Made by a program: the position numbers and the translations under genes. From contig WHSU01000004.1 in assembly GCA_009379925.1 (NCBI GenBank), positions 86,178-150,177 on the forward strand: a stretch of DNA of 64,000 bases. Direction: 5' to 3'. Positions 45,073-52,819 of this stretch are shown here, in pieces. The stretch's first letter is position 1, and every line of letters starts with the position of its first letter. The stretch comes from Dehalococcoidia bacterium. GTDB taxonomy: Bacteria; Chloroflexota; Dehalococcoidia; UBA2979. The notes under the pieces were generated by a model that worked only from the letters and a program-made list of their open reading frames with translations, had not been told where the DNA came from and did no database searches.

Positions 45073-46218
45073 CTACTCGGCCTGGGCCGGCGGCTGGTCT
45101 TCGATAGGCCCCGGGCCCACGGCCGCCGGCGCCATCTCCGGCACGGCGACAGGGGCGGGCTGGGCGCGGTCGAGCATCGAGATGGGCGCGGTCTCCGGGA
45201 GCACGTCCGGCTCGACGACCTCTGTGACCTGTACGGCCAGGCGCGTGCCGAGCATGCCCGGGACGCCTCGGAACCGGGCGCGGTCGCCGATGCGGATGTC
45301 GAGCGAGCGGCCGAGACGGGTGTCGAGGACGAGCGTGTCGCCCTCCCGCATCTCGGCGATCGTGTTCACCGGCAGGTCGACCCCTCCCAGTTCGACACCG
45401 ACATCGAGGGCGCTGCGGCCGATGAGCGACTGCATCAGGCGCCGCTCCTCGTCGGTGGCCGCCGCGCGACGCCCGGACTGGAACCAGATTTGGGCCGAGA
45501 GTTGCGACGCGATCGGCTCGATCACCGTGTAGGGAATGCACAGGGACATGGCGCCCAGGTGGTTGCCGACGTTCACCTCGAAGAAGGCGGTGAGCACGAC
45601 GTCCGTCGGGCCAGCGACCTGGATGAGGTTGGCGTCCATGCCCAGGTCTTGCAGCTCGGGCGAGACCCGCACGCTGGCCGACCACATCTCCTCCAGCGCC
45701 TGCTTGATGCTCGTGGCGAAGGAGCGGAGCAGCCCGAGTTCGACCTCCGACATGTCTCGCCCGCGGTCGATCAACACGCCGGTGCCGCCGAGCAGGCGGT
45801 CGATCACCTCGCTGGCCACGTCGTGGTTGAACTCCACCACCAGGTTGCCGCTGAGCGGCTTCATCGAGAGCACGTAACAGGCCGTCTGTGCCGGCACCTG
45901 CGCCTGCCACTCCTCGTACAGCCCCTGGTCGATGCTCGAGAGGCGGATCGTCACCAGCGTCCGCAGCCGCGAGGAGAACGAGGAGCCGACGAGCCGCGCG
46001 AACGTCTCGTGCATCGAGTGCAGCGTGGTCCACTGCTCCTTGGAGAACTTGTCCGGCCGCCGGAAGTCGTACGTCTTGATGGCGTTCGCGGACGCGCGTC
46101 CGCCGCGCGCGGCAGGCGCCGCCGTGGCGAACTCGTCTTTGCCGAAGGCGTTTGTGCTGGGGATCTGGTTGAGCAGCGCATCGATCTCCCACTGGGAGAG
46201 CGCTCGGTTCTCAGCCAT
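45073..46218 (-). CDS. fliM: Flagellar motor switch protein FliM
   Basis: A 381-residue FliM. The N-terminus LSQWEIDALLNQI is the EIDALL motif that binds phospho-CheY. The middle CheC-like domain covers about 50-230 (TTLHSMHETFARLVGSSFS, MKPLSGNLVVEFNHDV). The C-terminal SpoA domain includes DVGVELGGVDLPVNTIAEMREGDTLVLDTRLG, followed by an Ala/Pro-rich tail. It forms the C-ring with FliY and FliG (fliG is not in this window). Confidence 0.94.
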   Translation of the reverse strand: MAENRALSQWEIDALLNQIPSTNAFGKDEFATAAPAARGGRASANAIKTYDFRRPDKFSKEQWTTLHSMHETFARLVGSSFSSRLRTLVTIRLSSIDQGLYEEWQAQVPAQTACYVLSMKPLSGNLVVEFNHDVASEVIDRLLGGTGVLIDRGRDMSEVELGLLRSFATSIKQALEEMWSASVRVSPELQDLGMDANLIQVAGPTDVVLTAFFEVNVGNHLGAMSLCIPYTVIEPIASQLSAQIWFQSGRRAAATDEERRLMQSLIGRSALDVGVELGGVDLPVNTIAEMREGDTLVLDTRLGRSLDIRIGDRARFRGVPGMLGTRLAVQVTEVVEPDVLPETAPISMLDRAQPAPVAVPEMAPAAVGPGPIEDQPPAQAE

Positions 46219-46259
46219 CTCGTCTGCCCTTCGCTCGCGTCGCCGCTAGACCGGGTGGC

Positions 46260-46895
46260 CTACTGGGTGATGAAGTTCGTGAACAGGACGCGCGTGACGA
46301 CCATCCCGGGCAGGCGCTCCTGGACCGCCGCCTGGATTTCGGCCTTCAGCGCCTCCTTGCCCTCCGCGGTCGCGACCTCCTCGGGCGTCTTGCCGGTCAC
46401 GATGCTGGTGACGGCGTCCTCCACGAGCTGGCGGCCCGTCCCGACCTGGGCGTCGAACTCGGCGAGCAGCGCCAGTTCCTCTGTCTGACAGGCGTTCCCC
46501 CTGCCCTCGGCGCCGCCCGACGCCGGAGCGACGGACGCGACCGGGGCGACGGGCACCAGCGAGACCATGGGCGCCGGCGCGACCTCGAAGGCGCGCGCGC
46601 AGCCATGCAAGACGTGCGCCCAGCGCTCGTCCGTGGTCTGGAACTCCACGACGGTCTGGAGCTTGAGGTAGACCGGCGCGGCTGGCGGGCTGATCAGGTT
46701 GAAGACGCGGTCAGCCAGCACCATGTGCGGGCCCAGCTTGCCCTCGGTCGCCACGGGCGTCGGGTCGACGGGCGGCGTGGCCGCCTCGCCGTCGTCGCCG
46801 CCGCCGAGCACGAAAGTGAGGACGGCGAAGGCCACGCCCACGCCCGCCAGCGCCCCGATCACGCCCAGCACCCATGGCTTCTTCAGCATCGCCAT
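46260..46895 (-). CDS. fliL: Flagellar basal-body-associated protein FliL
   Basis: A 211-residue protein with one N-terminal membrane helix (about 9-32, LGVIGALAGVGVAFAVLTFVLG) and a periplasmic domain in which VFNLISPPAAPVYLKLQTVVEFQ marks the FliL fold. It ends with the LPGMVVTRVLFTNFITQ strand. The middle has an unusual Ala/Pro/Val-rich insertion with two Cys (GCARA and ACQTEE). FliL surrounds the stators and promotes torque. It lies 3 bp after motB. Confidence 0.85.
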   Translation of the reverse strand: MAMLKKPWVLGVIGALAGVGVAFAVLTFVLGGGDDGEAATPPVDPTPVATEGKLGPHMVLADRVFNLISPPAAPVYLKLQTVVEFQTTDERWAHVLHGCARAFEVAPAPMVSLVPVAPVASVAPASGGAEGRGNACQTEELALLAEFDAQVGTGRQLVEDAVTSIVTGKTPEEVATAEGKEALKAEIQAAVQERLPGMVVTRVLFTNFITQ

Positions 46896-46898
46896 TGC

Positions 46899-47657
46899 CT
46901 ACTCCAGTCCCGCAGTCCCGCCGCCGATGCGCGCGACGGGGTAGAGGATCACGATGTCGGCGCGCCGGTTGACGGCGCGCCCTTCCGGCGTCAGGTTCTC
47001 CGCGACCGGCCGGTACTCGCCGTATCCGGCGGCGAACACGCGCTCCGGATCCAGGCCTCCGGCATCCACCAGATGACGGAGGACCGCCGTGGCCCGCGCC
47101 GCGGATAGCTCCCAGTTCGACGGGTAGGTGTCGGTCGTCACCGGCACGTTGTCTGTGTGGCCCTCCACACGGATCTCGTTCGGCAGGTCGAGGACGGCCT
47201 CGGCGACCAGGCTGAGCACCGGCAGCGCTTCCGGGCGGATGTCCGCGCTGGCGGACGGGAAGATCAGGTTCTCCGCGAGGCGCAGGACGATGCCGTCCTC
47301 CTCGCGCGTGATCGCGATGTCGCCCGCGATCCCAAGGTCGATCGAGCGCTGCTCGACCAGCTGGCGGATGGCATCCAGGTCCCGCTCGACCAGGGCATTC
47401 GTGTACTGCCCGGCCGGCACAACCCCGGAGCCGTCTTCGAAGATGGAGTCGCCGCTCACGCCTTCGCGGACCGGGACGTTGAACGCCTCCGACAGACCGC
47501 GGGCGAGCGCCTCGAACTTCACCTCGTTCGCGTCTGCCGTGGCGTACAGAATGATGAAGAAGCCGAAGAGCAGCGTGACGAGGTCCGCGTAGGAGATGAC
47601 CCAGCGCTCGTCGGCCTCGTGTCCGCCCTCGTCGTGGCCTCGGGAACGGCGGCTCAT
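46899..47657 (-). CDS. motB: Flagellar stator protein MotB
   Basis: A 252-residue MotB. The single membrane helix carries the proton-binding Asp in WVISYADLVTLLFGFFIILYA (Asp near 24). The C-terminal OmpA-like peptidoglycan-binding domain (about 110-245) includes EIRVEGHTDNVPV and ERVFAAGYGEYRPVAEN. The Asp context YADLVTLL fits proton- rather than sodium-driven stators. The start overlaps the motA stop by four bases. Confidence 0.94.
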   Translation of the reverse strand: MSRRSRGHDEGGHEADERWVISYADLVTLLFGFFIILYATADANEVKFEALARGLSEAFNVPVREGVSGDSIFEDGSGVVPAGQYTNALVERDLDAIRQLVEQRSIDLGIAGDIAITREEDGIVLRLAENLIFPSASADIRPEALPVLSLVAEAVLDLPNEIRVEGHTDNVPVTTDTYPSNWELSAARATAVLRHLVDAGGLDPERVFAAGYGEYRPVAENLTPEGRAVNRRADIVILYPVARIGGGTAGLE

Positions 47658-48457
47658 GCGGCCACCTGCTCGACGGCCGGCTCTTCTTCCTCATCGGCCG
47701 GGCGGTCCGCCGGCGGGATGAAGCCCATGAGCTTCTCCCGCACGATGCGCGGGTTGTCGCCGGCCTGGATGGAGAGGATGCCCTCCAGGATCATGTCCCG
47801 GACCAGCTGCTCCTCCGCCGAGATCGCCTTCAACTTCACCGCGATGGGCAGCAGCACGACGTTGGCGAAGCCCACGCCGTAAAACGTCGCCACGAAGGCG
47901 ACCGCTATGCCGTGGCCCAGGTCGGCGACGTCGCCACCGAGACCGCCGAGCACTGTGATGAGGCCCATGACCGCGCCGAGCACGCCCAGGGTGGGCGAGA
48001 AGCCGCTGGCCATCTTGAAGACCTCGGCCCGTTCGGCATCGCGTGCGGCGATGCCGTCCATCTCGATCTCCATGATCGACTTGAGGGCGTCCGGGTCGGT
48101 GCCGTCGATCATGAGCATCAGGCCCTTGCGGGCGAACTCGCTCTCGACGGCGCGGGCGTCGTCCTCCAGGGACAGCAGGCCCTCGCGGCGCGCCTTGTCG
48201 GCCATGCCGACCAGCCGGTCGGCCATCTCCACGGGCTCGTCGCCGCCGGCGCCCTTCAGGGCGCGCATGAACGAGCCGGGGACGGTCATGATCGTGCTCA
48301 TGGAGAATGAGGTGATGGTCGCGCCCAGGGTGCCGACCACGACGATCATGAAGCCGGGAATGTTCATCAGCGAGGCAATCGCCCCGCCCTCGATGATGAA
48401 GCCGCCGAGGATGCCGACCGCCGCGACGACGATCCCGATGATGGTTGCGAGGCCCAC
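47654..48457 (-). CDS. motA: Flagellar stator protein MotA
   Basis: A 267-residue MotA with four membrane helices. It begins GLATIIGIVVAAVGILGGFI and contains LMNIPGFMIVVVGTLGAT, then the cytoplasmic loop with the FliG-contacting charged residues, and GFSPTLGVLGAVMGLITVLGGL preceding the last helices. GTG 48457, preceded by GGGAGC, was chosen; the in-frame ORF upstream overlaps flbD and is not conserved. The C-terminal tail is acidic. It is coupled to motB by ATGA overlap. Confidence 0.94.
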   Translation of the reverse strand: MGLATIIGIVVAAVGILGGFIIEGGAIASLMNIPGFMIVVVGTLGATITSFSMSTIMTVPGSFMRALKGAGGDEPVEMADRLVGMADKARREGLLSLEDDARAVESEFARKGLMLMIDGTDPDALKSIMEIEMDGIAARDAERAEVFKMASGFSPTLGVLGAVMGLITVLGGLGGDVADLGHGIAVAFVATFYGVGFANVVLLPIAVKLKAISAEEQLVRDMILEGILSIQAGDNPRIVREKLMGFIPPADRPADEEEEPAVEQVAA

Positions 48458-48468
48458 GGCTGCTCCCT

Positions 48469-48693
48469 CTAGCCCTCGATCGCGCGCAGGTTCGGGCGCG
48501 CGCCGCCGGGGGTGCCGTAGACGGACCGCCGGTACTCGATCACGCGGCGGACCACCTCGTGGTCCGGCTCCCGGACCACCCATGCGTGCCCGTTGACGAG
48601 CACGATGTGGGTGTCCGGCGTGCTCTCCACGCTCTGAATGAACTCGGCGTTGATGTAGAGCTCGCTGTCGTCGAGTCGAGTGACGCGGATCAT
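48469..48693 (-). CDS. flbD: FlbD family flagellar protein
   Basis: A 74-residue protein of the small FlbD family: MIRVTRLDDSELYINAEFIQ followed by VESTPDTHIVLVNGHAWVVRE. The family is usually encoded just before motA, as here, in monoderm and Chloroflexota-type flagellar operons; its role is not well defined. It is the first gene of the cluster in this window, 11 bp before motA. A conserved 18-bp sequence lies exactly 63 bp upstream of its ATG and also upstream of the zinc-ribbon gene at 50413. Confidence 0.85.
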   Translation of the reverse strand: MIRVTRLDDSELYINAEFIQSVESTPDTHIVLVNGHAWVVREPDHEVVRRVIEYRRSVYGTPGGARPNLRAIEG

Positions 48694-48755
48694 CGCGGGC
48701 CTCCGGGCACGCCGTTTCGGTTGCGGAGGCCATTGTTCGGCGGATAGGCCCAGAC

Positions 48756-48773
48756 CCGTATCAGGGAACCCCC
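48756..48773 (-). promoter_or_regulatory. Shared upstream element, flbD copy
   Basis: Plus-strand CCGTATCAGGGAACCCCC. On the minus strand it reads GGGGGTTCCCTGATACGG and begins 63 bp upstream of the flbD ATG. A second copy with 16 of 18 identical positions lies at the same distance from the gene at 50413. It is probably a promoter core or activator site for the flagellar cluster. Confidence 0.5.
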
Positions 48774-48853
48774 GCTAGGGACGCGGGGCACTCCCGGAGG
48801 TTGGAGCGAAATAGAGGACTGGCGAGCAGACGAGAGCGAGCGAGACGGCGCGG

Positions 48854-49285
48854 CTACTCGCCGGCGAGCAGCGAGTCGAGCGTGGCCGAGAGGTCCTGCA
48901 CCGTGAAGGGCTTCGCCAGGAAGGCGTCCGCGCCGGCCGCCAGCACCGCGCGCGCTTGCAGTTCGTCGTTGTAGGCGGACATCGCCACGACCGGCAGTTG
49001 CTCCCACTCCGGGCGCGCGCGGATCGCCTGCACCAGCTCGAGGCCACCGAGGCGCGGCATGCGGATGTCCATCAGCACGGCATCGACGGCGGCGCCCGCC
49101 TCCAGCTGGTCAAGCGCGGCGCGGCCGTCCTCGCAGAGCAGCGAGCGGTAGCCGCGGCTGTCGAGCACCAGGCCGACCATCGTGCGGACGCTCTCCTCGT
49201 CCTCGGCCACGAGGATGAGCAGGGGTTCGGCGGGGGGGCTGATGGACGGGAGGTCCGTGGGTTGCGGGCTACTCGGCAGCGTCAC
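48854..49285 (-). CDS. Single-domain CheY-like response regulator
   Basis: A 143-residue receiver domain. After a short N-terminal tail, LILVAEDEESVRTMVGLVL holds the acidic pocket, D73 in VLMDIRMPRLGG is the phospho-acceptor, and FLAKPFTVQDL contains the conserved Lys. No output domain follows. It may be a chemotaxis or phosphorelay CheY, consistent with its position between flagellar genes and a LuxR-type regulator. Starts are uncertain: GTG 49285 is used here, and GTG 49309 would add eight residues. Confidence 0.82.
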   Translation of the reverse strand: MTLPSSPQPTDLPSISPPAEPLLILVAEDEESVRTMVGLVLDSRGYRSLLCEDGRAALDQLEAGAAVDAVLMDIRMPRLGGLELVQAIRARPEWEQLPVVAMSAYNDELQARAVLAAGADAFLAKPFTVQDLSATLDSLLAGE

Positions 49286-49335
49286 GTCGCTTCGCGCCCC
49301 CCACCCCACCCGTCCAGTCGCCGGGATACCCGCCG

Positions 49336-50112
49336 CTAGCCTGCGGCGGTCATCGGCTCGTCGACCTCGGCGGCCTCGTCCATATCGGGGCTCTCGAGGC
49401 CGACCAGGCCACGCTTGAGCGCGTAACGGATCAGGTCCGTGCGGTTCTTGGCGTGCAGCTTCGTCATGATGTGCGCACGGTGCGCCTCGACGGTCTTGAC
49501 GCTGATCACGAGTTCGTCCGCAATCGCCTGGTTGGACAGGCCCTCCGCGATCAGCTGGAGCACCTCGCGCTCACGGTTGGTCAGCAGGTCGTAGCCCGTG
49601 CGGCCCTCGTCCTGCTTCGCCTGCATCATCACCTCATTCACCGAGATCTCGTCCGAGACCGAGGTGGAGAAGTAGGTGTTGCCGCGGTGCACGGACTGGA
49701 TGGCGAGCAGCAGCTCCTCCATGTCCGAGTTCTTCACCACGTAGCCGGAGGCGCCGGCGCGCAGCGCCTGCAACAGGCGCTCGTCTTCCAGGTAGGCGGT
49801 CAGGATCAGCACGCGCGTGGCGGGCGACCGCTTGAGGATCTGGCGCGTGGCGTCGATGCCGTTGAGGCCGGGCATCACCATGTCCATGAGCACGACGTCC
49901 GGCTGCCAGCGCTCGGCGGTCTCCACGGCGTCGCGACCGTTGGTCGCCTCGCCAACCACCTCCAGACCCTCCTGAGCCTCCAGCAGCATGCGCAGCGCCT
50001 GGCGCAGGAGGGCGTGGTCATCCGCCACCACCAGGCGGATGCGGTGCCCGCCGGCCCGCGCCGGGCGGCCACGGGTCACGGGGACGTAGTCACGGGAGCG
50101 GTCGATGGTCAT
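49336..50112 (-). CDS. NarL/LuxR-family response regulator
   Basis: A 258-residue regulator. The receiver domain has DDH at 31-33, phospho-acceptor D77 in VLMDMVMPGLNG and the Lys in YVVKNSDMEELL. The C-terminal LuxR helix-turn-helix starts near 175 (DLLTNREREVLQLIAEGLSN, then ELVISVKTVEAHRAHIM). A 20-residue N-terminal extension and an acidic C-terminal tail flank the domains. No cognate kinase adjoins it. The target genes are unknown; the flagellar cluster next to it is a candidate. Confidence 0.9.
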   Translation of the reverse strand: MTIDRSRDYVPVTRGRPARAGGHRIRLVVADDHALLRQALRMLLEAQEGLEVVGEATNGRDAVETAERWQPDVVLMDMVMPGLNGIDATRQILKRSPATRVLILTAYLEDERLLQALRAGASGYVVKNSDMEELLLAIQSVHRGNTYFSTSVSDEISVNEVMMQAKQDEGRTGYDLLTNREREVLQLIAEGLSNQAIADELVISVKTVEAHRAHIMTKLHAKNRTDLIRYALKRGLVGLESPDMDEAAEVDEPMTAAG

Positions 50113-50185
50113 GGTGCCTCCTGATGCCCACCGCGGGCACAGCGTACGTGCTCTGTTTCACTCGGCCAATCTGGGGCCGCCGCGC

Positions 50186-50413
50186 TCAGGCGCTCTGGCG
50201 CGCGGCGTAGTAGCTGCCGCCCGCCGTCAACTCGCGGTAGTCATCGAAGCGTTCGGTGCCCTCGGGGTTCGCGGAGTAGACGCGCGTGGCGCCGCACCGC
50301 TTGCACTCACCCAGGATCGCGCCGCCGGCCGGGTCACCCAGGACCCAGTGATGGACACAACTCCGGACCTGGTCGGTCACCAGTTGGAGATCGGGGATTT
50401 CCTTCGTCGTCAT
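50186..50413 (-). CDS. Small zinc-ribbon-like protein
   Basis: A 75-residue protein (ATG 50413). It contains a Cys/His pair in SCVHHWVLG and a CxxC pair in GECKRCGATRVYSANPEG, which together suggest one zinc site. No family name can be given. The gene is divergent from the HD-domain gene. The 18-bp element shared with flbD lies exactly 63 bp upstream of this start, which links its expression to flagellar or motility genes. Confidence 0.6.
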   Translation of the reverse strand: MTTKEIPDLQLVTDQVRSCVHHWVLGDPAGGAILGECKRCGATRVYSANPEGTERFDDYRELTAGGSYYAARQSA

Positions 50414-50475
50414 GCGGTACTCCACCACCCTGCCCCCCGTCGATGGCAGCATCCTATGGGCGCACCCGGTGTCCT

Positions 50476-50493
50476 CCGTATCGGGGAACTCCC
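50476..50493 (-). promoter_or_regulatory. Shared upstream element, zinc-ribbon copy
   Basis: Plus-strand CCGTATCGGGGAACTCCC. The minus strand reads GGGAGTTCCCCGATACGG, beginning 63 bp upstream of the ATG at 50413. It matches the flbD copy at 16 of 18 positions at an identical distance. CCCGATAC resembles the sigma-28 -10 (GCCGATAA), but no TAAA -35 was found. Confidence 0.5.
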
Positions 50494-50604
50494 TGACTTC
50501 ACCCCTCGAAACCCCTCGATCGGCGCCCGAAGCCACCTTCTGCGCCTGACTGAGGGCTGACGAGGGGTGCCCGCACCGAGTCCTCCCTGTCGGGGGCCGC
50601 CCGC

Positions 50605-51672
50605 ATGTCGATGATCAGGACACGGCACGGACGCCGTACGGGAGGTTGGTGCACGGACGTGGCGACCGAGGGCGCGACGACGACATCGGCGTATCTGGCC
50701 ATCCCCCGCGAGTTGATCGCGGCGGATACCGTCACGGGCGTCCACCTGTACCTCCTGGTCGGCGACCGCCACGTGCTCTATCGCTCCGGCCGCCAGCCGG
50801 TGGGCGCCGAGTCGCTGGAGAAGTTGCGCCGCCGCAACGTCGCCGTGCTCTATGTCGACGCGCGGCAGGGCGACCTGCTGCGTTCCTACATGACGCGCCA
50901 CCTGGACGTACTGCTCCGCGAGGCCGCCACCCCGCAACAACAGAGCACCGTCCTCCGCGAGGCGACGCGGGCGGTGCTCCAGGCCACGCTGCACCGCCTG
51001 GACGAGGCGGAGGCCTTCGAGCAGGTGCGGTTGCTCTCGGATGTCGCCACGCGACGGATCGCGGCGGACGTGGCGCTGGTGCCGGGCGTGGTGCGCTTCG
51101 CCGGGGACGACGGCCGCCTGTTCACGCACGCCACCAACGTGTCCGCCTACGCGGTCGCGCTGGCGTCACGCACGGACCAGTTCGCGCTCGAAGAGGTGGT
51201 CTCGATCGGCCTCGGCGCGCTCGTCCACGACGCGGGCCTGGCGGGCGTCGCGCCGGCGCTGCTGTGGCGGCCGGAGGGGACGTTGACGGACATGGAGCGG
51301 GACTACCTGGCGCGCCATCCCAAGCGCGGCCTCGCCACACTACAGCGCGCCGGTGTCGCCGACCCGATTGTGCTGGACATCGTCCACAACCACCACCAGG
51401 ACGAAGGGCCGGCGCAGGCGTTGTCGCCGCACGCCTCGATTGTCCGGCTCGCGGACACCTTCGACACGCTCACGAGCCTGGGCGCGGACGACCGGCAGGG
51501 GCCGTTCGCGGCGCTCTACCAGATGCGCCACCGCATGGAGGGGTTCCCGCCGGGCCTCATCCGAGACTTCGTGCTGATGCTGGGGACGTTGACCGGCGTG
51601 GACGTGTCGAGCCCGATCGCGCCCCTGTCACGGCGGCCGCTGCTGGAAGGCGTCGCGCAGCCGGCGGCGTGA
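50605..51672 (+). CDS. HD-GYP-like protein lacking the GYP motif
   Basis: A 355-residue protein. Residues about 30-130 form an N-terminal region like that preceding HD-GYP domains (AYLAIPRELI, HLYLLVGDRHVLYR). The HD domain includes FTHATNVSAYAVALA, the LVHDAG motif with His 208-Asp 209, HPKRGLATLQRAG and IVHNHHQDEGPAQAL. HD-GYP c-di-GMP phosphodiesterases have HHExxDGxGYP at the last site; here it reads NHHQDEGPAQAL, so the GYP is gone while several metal-binding His/Asp remain. It may hydrolyse a different nucleotide or act as a sensor. The start could be shorter. Confidence 0.7.
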   Translation: MSMIRTRHGRRTGGWCTDVATEGATTTSAYLAIPRELIAADTVTGVHLYLLVGDRHVLYRSGRQPVGAESLEKLRRRNVAVLYVDARQGDLLRSYMTRHLDVLLREAATPQQQSTVLREATRAVLQATLHRLDEAEAFEQVRLLSDVATRRIAADVALVPGVVRFAGDDGRLFTHATNVSAYAVALASRTDQFALEEVVSIGLGALVHDAGLAGVAPALLWRPEGTLTDMERDYLARHPKRGLATLQRAGVADPIVLDIVHNHHQDEGPAQALSPHASIVRLADTFDTLTSLGADDRQGPFAALYQMRHRMEGFPPGLIRDFVLMLGTLTGVDVSSPIAPLSRRPLLEGVAQPAA

Positions 51673-51702
51673 CCGGCTTCGCGCATGGGCGCGGCCGAGC
51701 CC

Positions 51703-52011
51703 CTACCTGCGCTCGTGAGTCCCTTCGAAGGTGAGTTCCTCGTGGGTGTCCTCATCGACCGAGATCAGGAGTTCCGAGCGTAGCGCCAGCGCGTGCTGCC
51801 CCTGGGCGGCGGCCTCCGCGGCGTCCTCGCTCGCCCAGACGCCCACGCGGCCCGTCCGGCGGACGGCGTCGTGGACGTGGGGGCGGAGGCGGTAGCCCTC
51901 GACGTAGCCTTCGCAGGTCAGATAGTACGTGGAGAGATCATCGAGGATCTTGTCGACTCGCTCCTCCTGGCCGTCTTTCGGCGTCATGTACGAGACCCGG
52001 ACGTAGGGCAT
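51703..52011 (-). CDS. ABM-fold small protein
   Basis: A 102-residue protein (ATG 52011 with a GGGAGA-type site upstream). It begins PYVRVSYMTPKDGQEERVDKIL and continues STYYLTCEGYVEGYRLRP, then GVWASEDAAEAAAQGQHALALRSEL: the beta-alpha-beta pattern of the antibiotic-biosynthesis-monooxygenase/dimeric alpha-beta-barrel fold. No catalytic residues are recognised. It is a single gene, convergent with the HD-domain gene. The fold assignment is moderate and the function unknown. Confidence 0.55.
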   Translation of the reverse strand: MPYVRVSYMTPKDGQEERVDKILDDLSTYYLTCEGYVEGYRLRPHVHDAVRRTGRVGVWASEDAAEAAAQGQHALALRSELLISVDEDTHEELTFEGTHERR

Positions 52012-52194
52012 GTCGATCTCCCTCTCCCAGCACAAACACGGCACGTGTCGGGGAGCATACGGGCGCGCCCGGTGCGTTGACTAGCGAGTGGGCGGACGGA
52101 GGCGAGTCGAGGGGTGCGTCAGCGGCGGGCGGCGGCTACTGCCGCCGTCCGCCGGCGAGCGCGGGCTACTACGAGTGGCCCGAGGGTGCGGAGG

Positions 52195-52407
52195 CTACAG
52201 GCGCAACTTGCCGTGCGAGGGCTGGCGACGGCGCTGCTTGCCGGCCGCCAGGCGCTCCTCTTCCTCCAGGTCCTGCGGGTCGCAGCGCTCGTTCTCGTGC
52301 ACGTAGCCGCAGGCCATGCACGTGCCGAACTTCCCGTACCAGTCGTCCTCGATGATCATGAGGCCGCGACAGCGCGGGCACTTCTTGGGGGGCTGGCTGG
52401 TGAGCAT
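52195..52407 (-). CDS. Small zinc-ribbon protein
   Basis: A 70-residue protein. Two CxxC knuckles, KKCPRCRGLMI and GTCMACGYV, separated by 14 residues, form a classic zinc ribbon. The C-terminal half is charged (ENERCDPQDLEEEERLAAGKQRRRQ) and may bind nucleic acid. ATG 52407 was chosen over the in-frame ATG at 52440 because GGAGACGGTGAG precedes it at good spacing. The function is unknown. A palindrome with AT-rich surroundings lies about 190 bp upstream. Confidence 0.65.
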   Translation of the reverse strand: MLTSQPPKKCPRCRGLMIIEDDWYGKFGTCMACGYVHENERCDPQDLEEEERLAAGKQRRRQPSHGKLRL

Positions 52408-52819
52408 CTCACCGTCTCCTCGAATCGGGTCGTCCGGCATCCCGCCGGTTGGGCCTGATCCGACTGCATCCGGGGTTAGCTGACGGGTTCGGGTCGAATC
52501 AGGCTTGACCCGCCCTCCGAAGAGGGTTCACCCCAGAAGTTGGTTCCCCCGGTCCCCCCGCGGGAGGACTAAGCAGTGCGCCCCAAAGCGACGCCAATCA
52601 CATTCACGTTTGTTTCGTGATTGTGACAACAAGAGCATACGCGGGCGACATAGGATGTCAACCCATATCAGGCCTCTGGCCTAATGAACATCATCATTCC
52701 ATCAACAACGTCTCACGAAGCGGTGTCGGATACCGGCCGATGCCGGACGCCACCATCGCCGCGCGCACGGCACGCCGAGGCGCCCGTGGAGCGCCGGTCT
52801 TCGACACCCACCGCTACCC
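52408..52819. other. 412-bp AT-richer intergenic region
   Basis: No convincing gene is present. Around 52590-52720 the base composition becomes clearly less GC-rich than the rest of the window. It holds a near-perfect palindrome at 52598-52626, a small AGGCC/GGCCT hairpin at 52670-52682 and a GGGGGGACC-type GC-rich segment near 52545-52565. ORFs crossing it have no recognisable content. It separates the zinc-ribbon gene from the methyltransferase, both on the minus strand. Confidence 0.5.
52598..52626. promoter_or_regulatory. Candidate operator palindrome
   Basis: TCACATTCACG (52598-52608) and CGTGATTGTGA (52616-52626) are complementary at 10 of 11 positions around the spacer TTTGTTT. This size and symmetry fit a dimeric transcription-factor site. 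It lies upstream of the zinc-ribbon gene at 52407 and downstream of the methyltransferase. The cognate regulator is unknown. Confidence 0.45.

Noticed and set aside
50413..50605. The 18-bp shared element as an ECF-type -35 for the plus-strand HD gene (GGAACT)
   Set aside because: The other copy has no plus-strand gene, while both copies have the same 63-bp distance to a minus-strand start.
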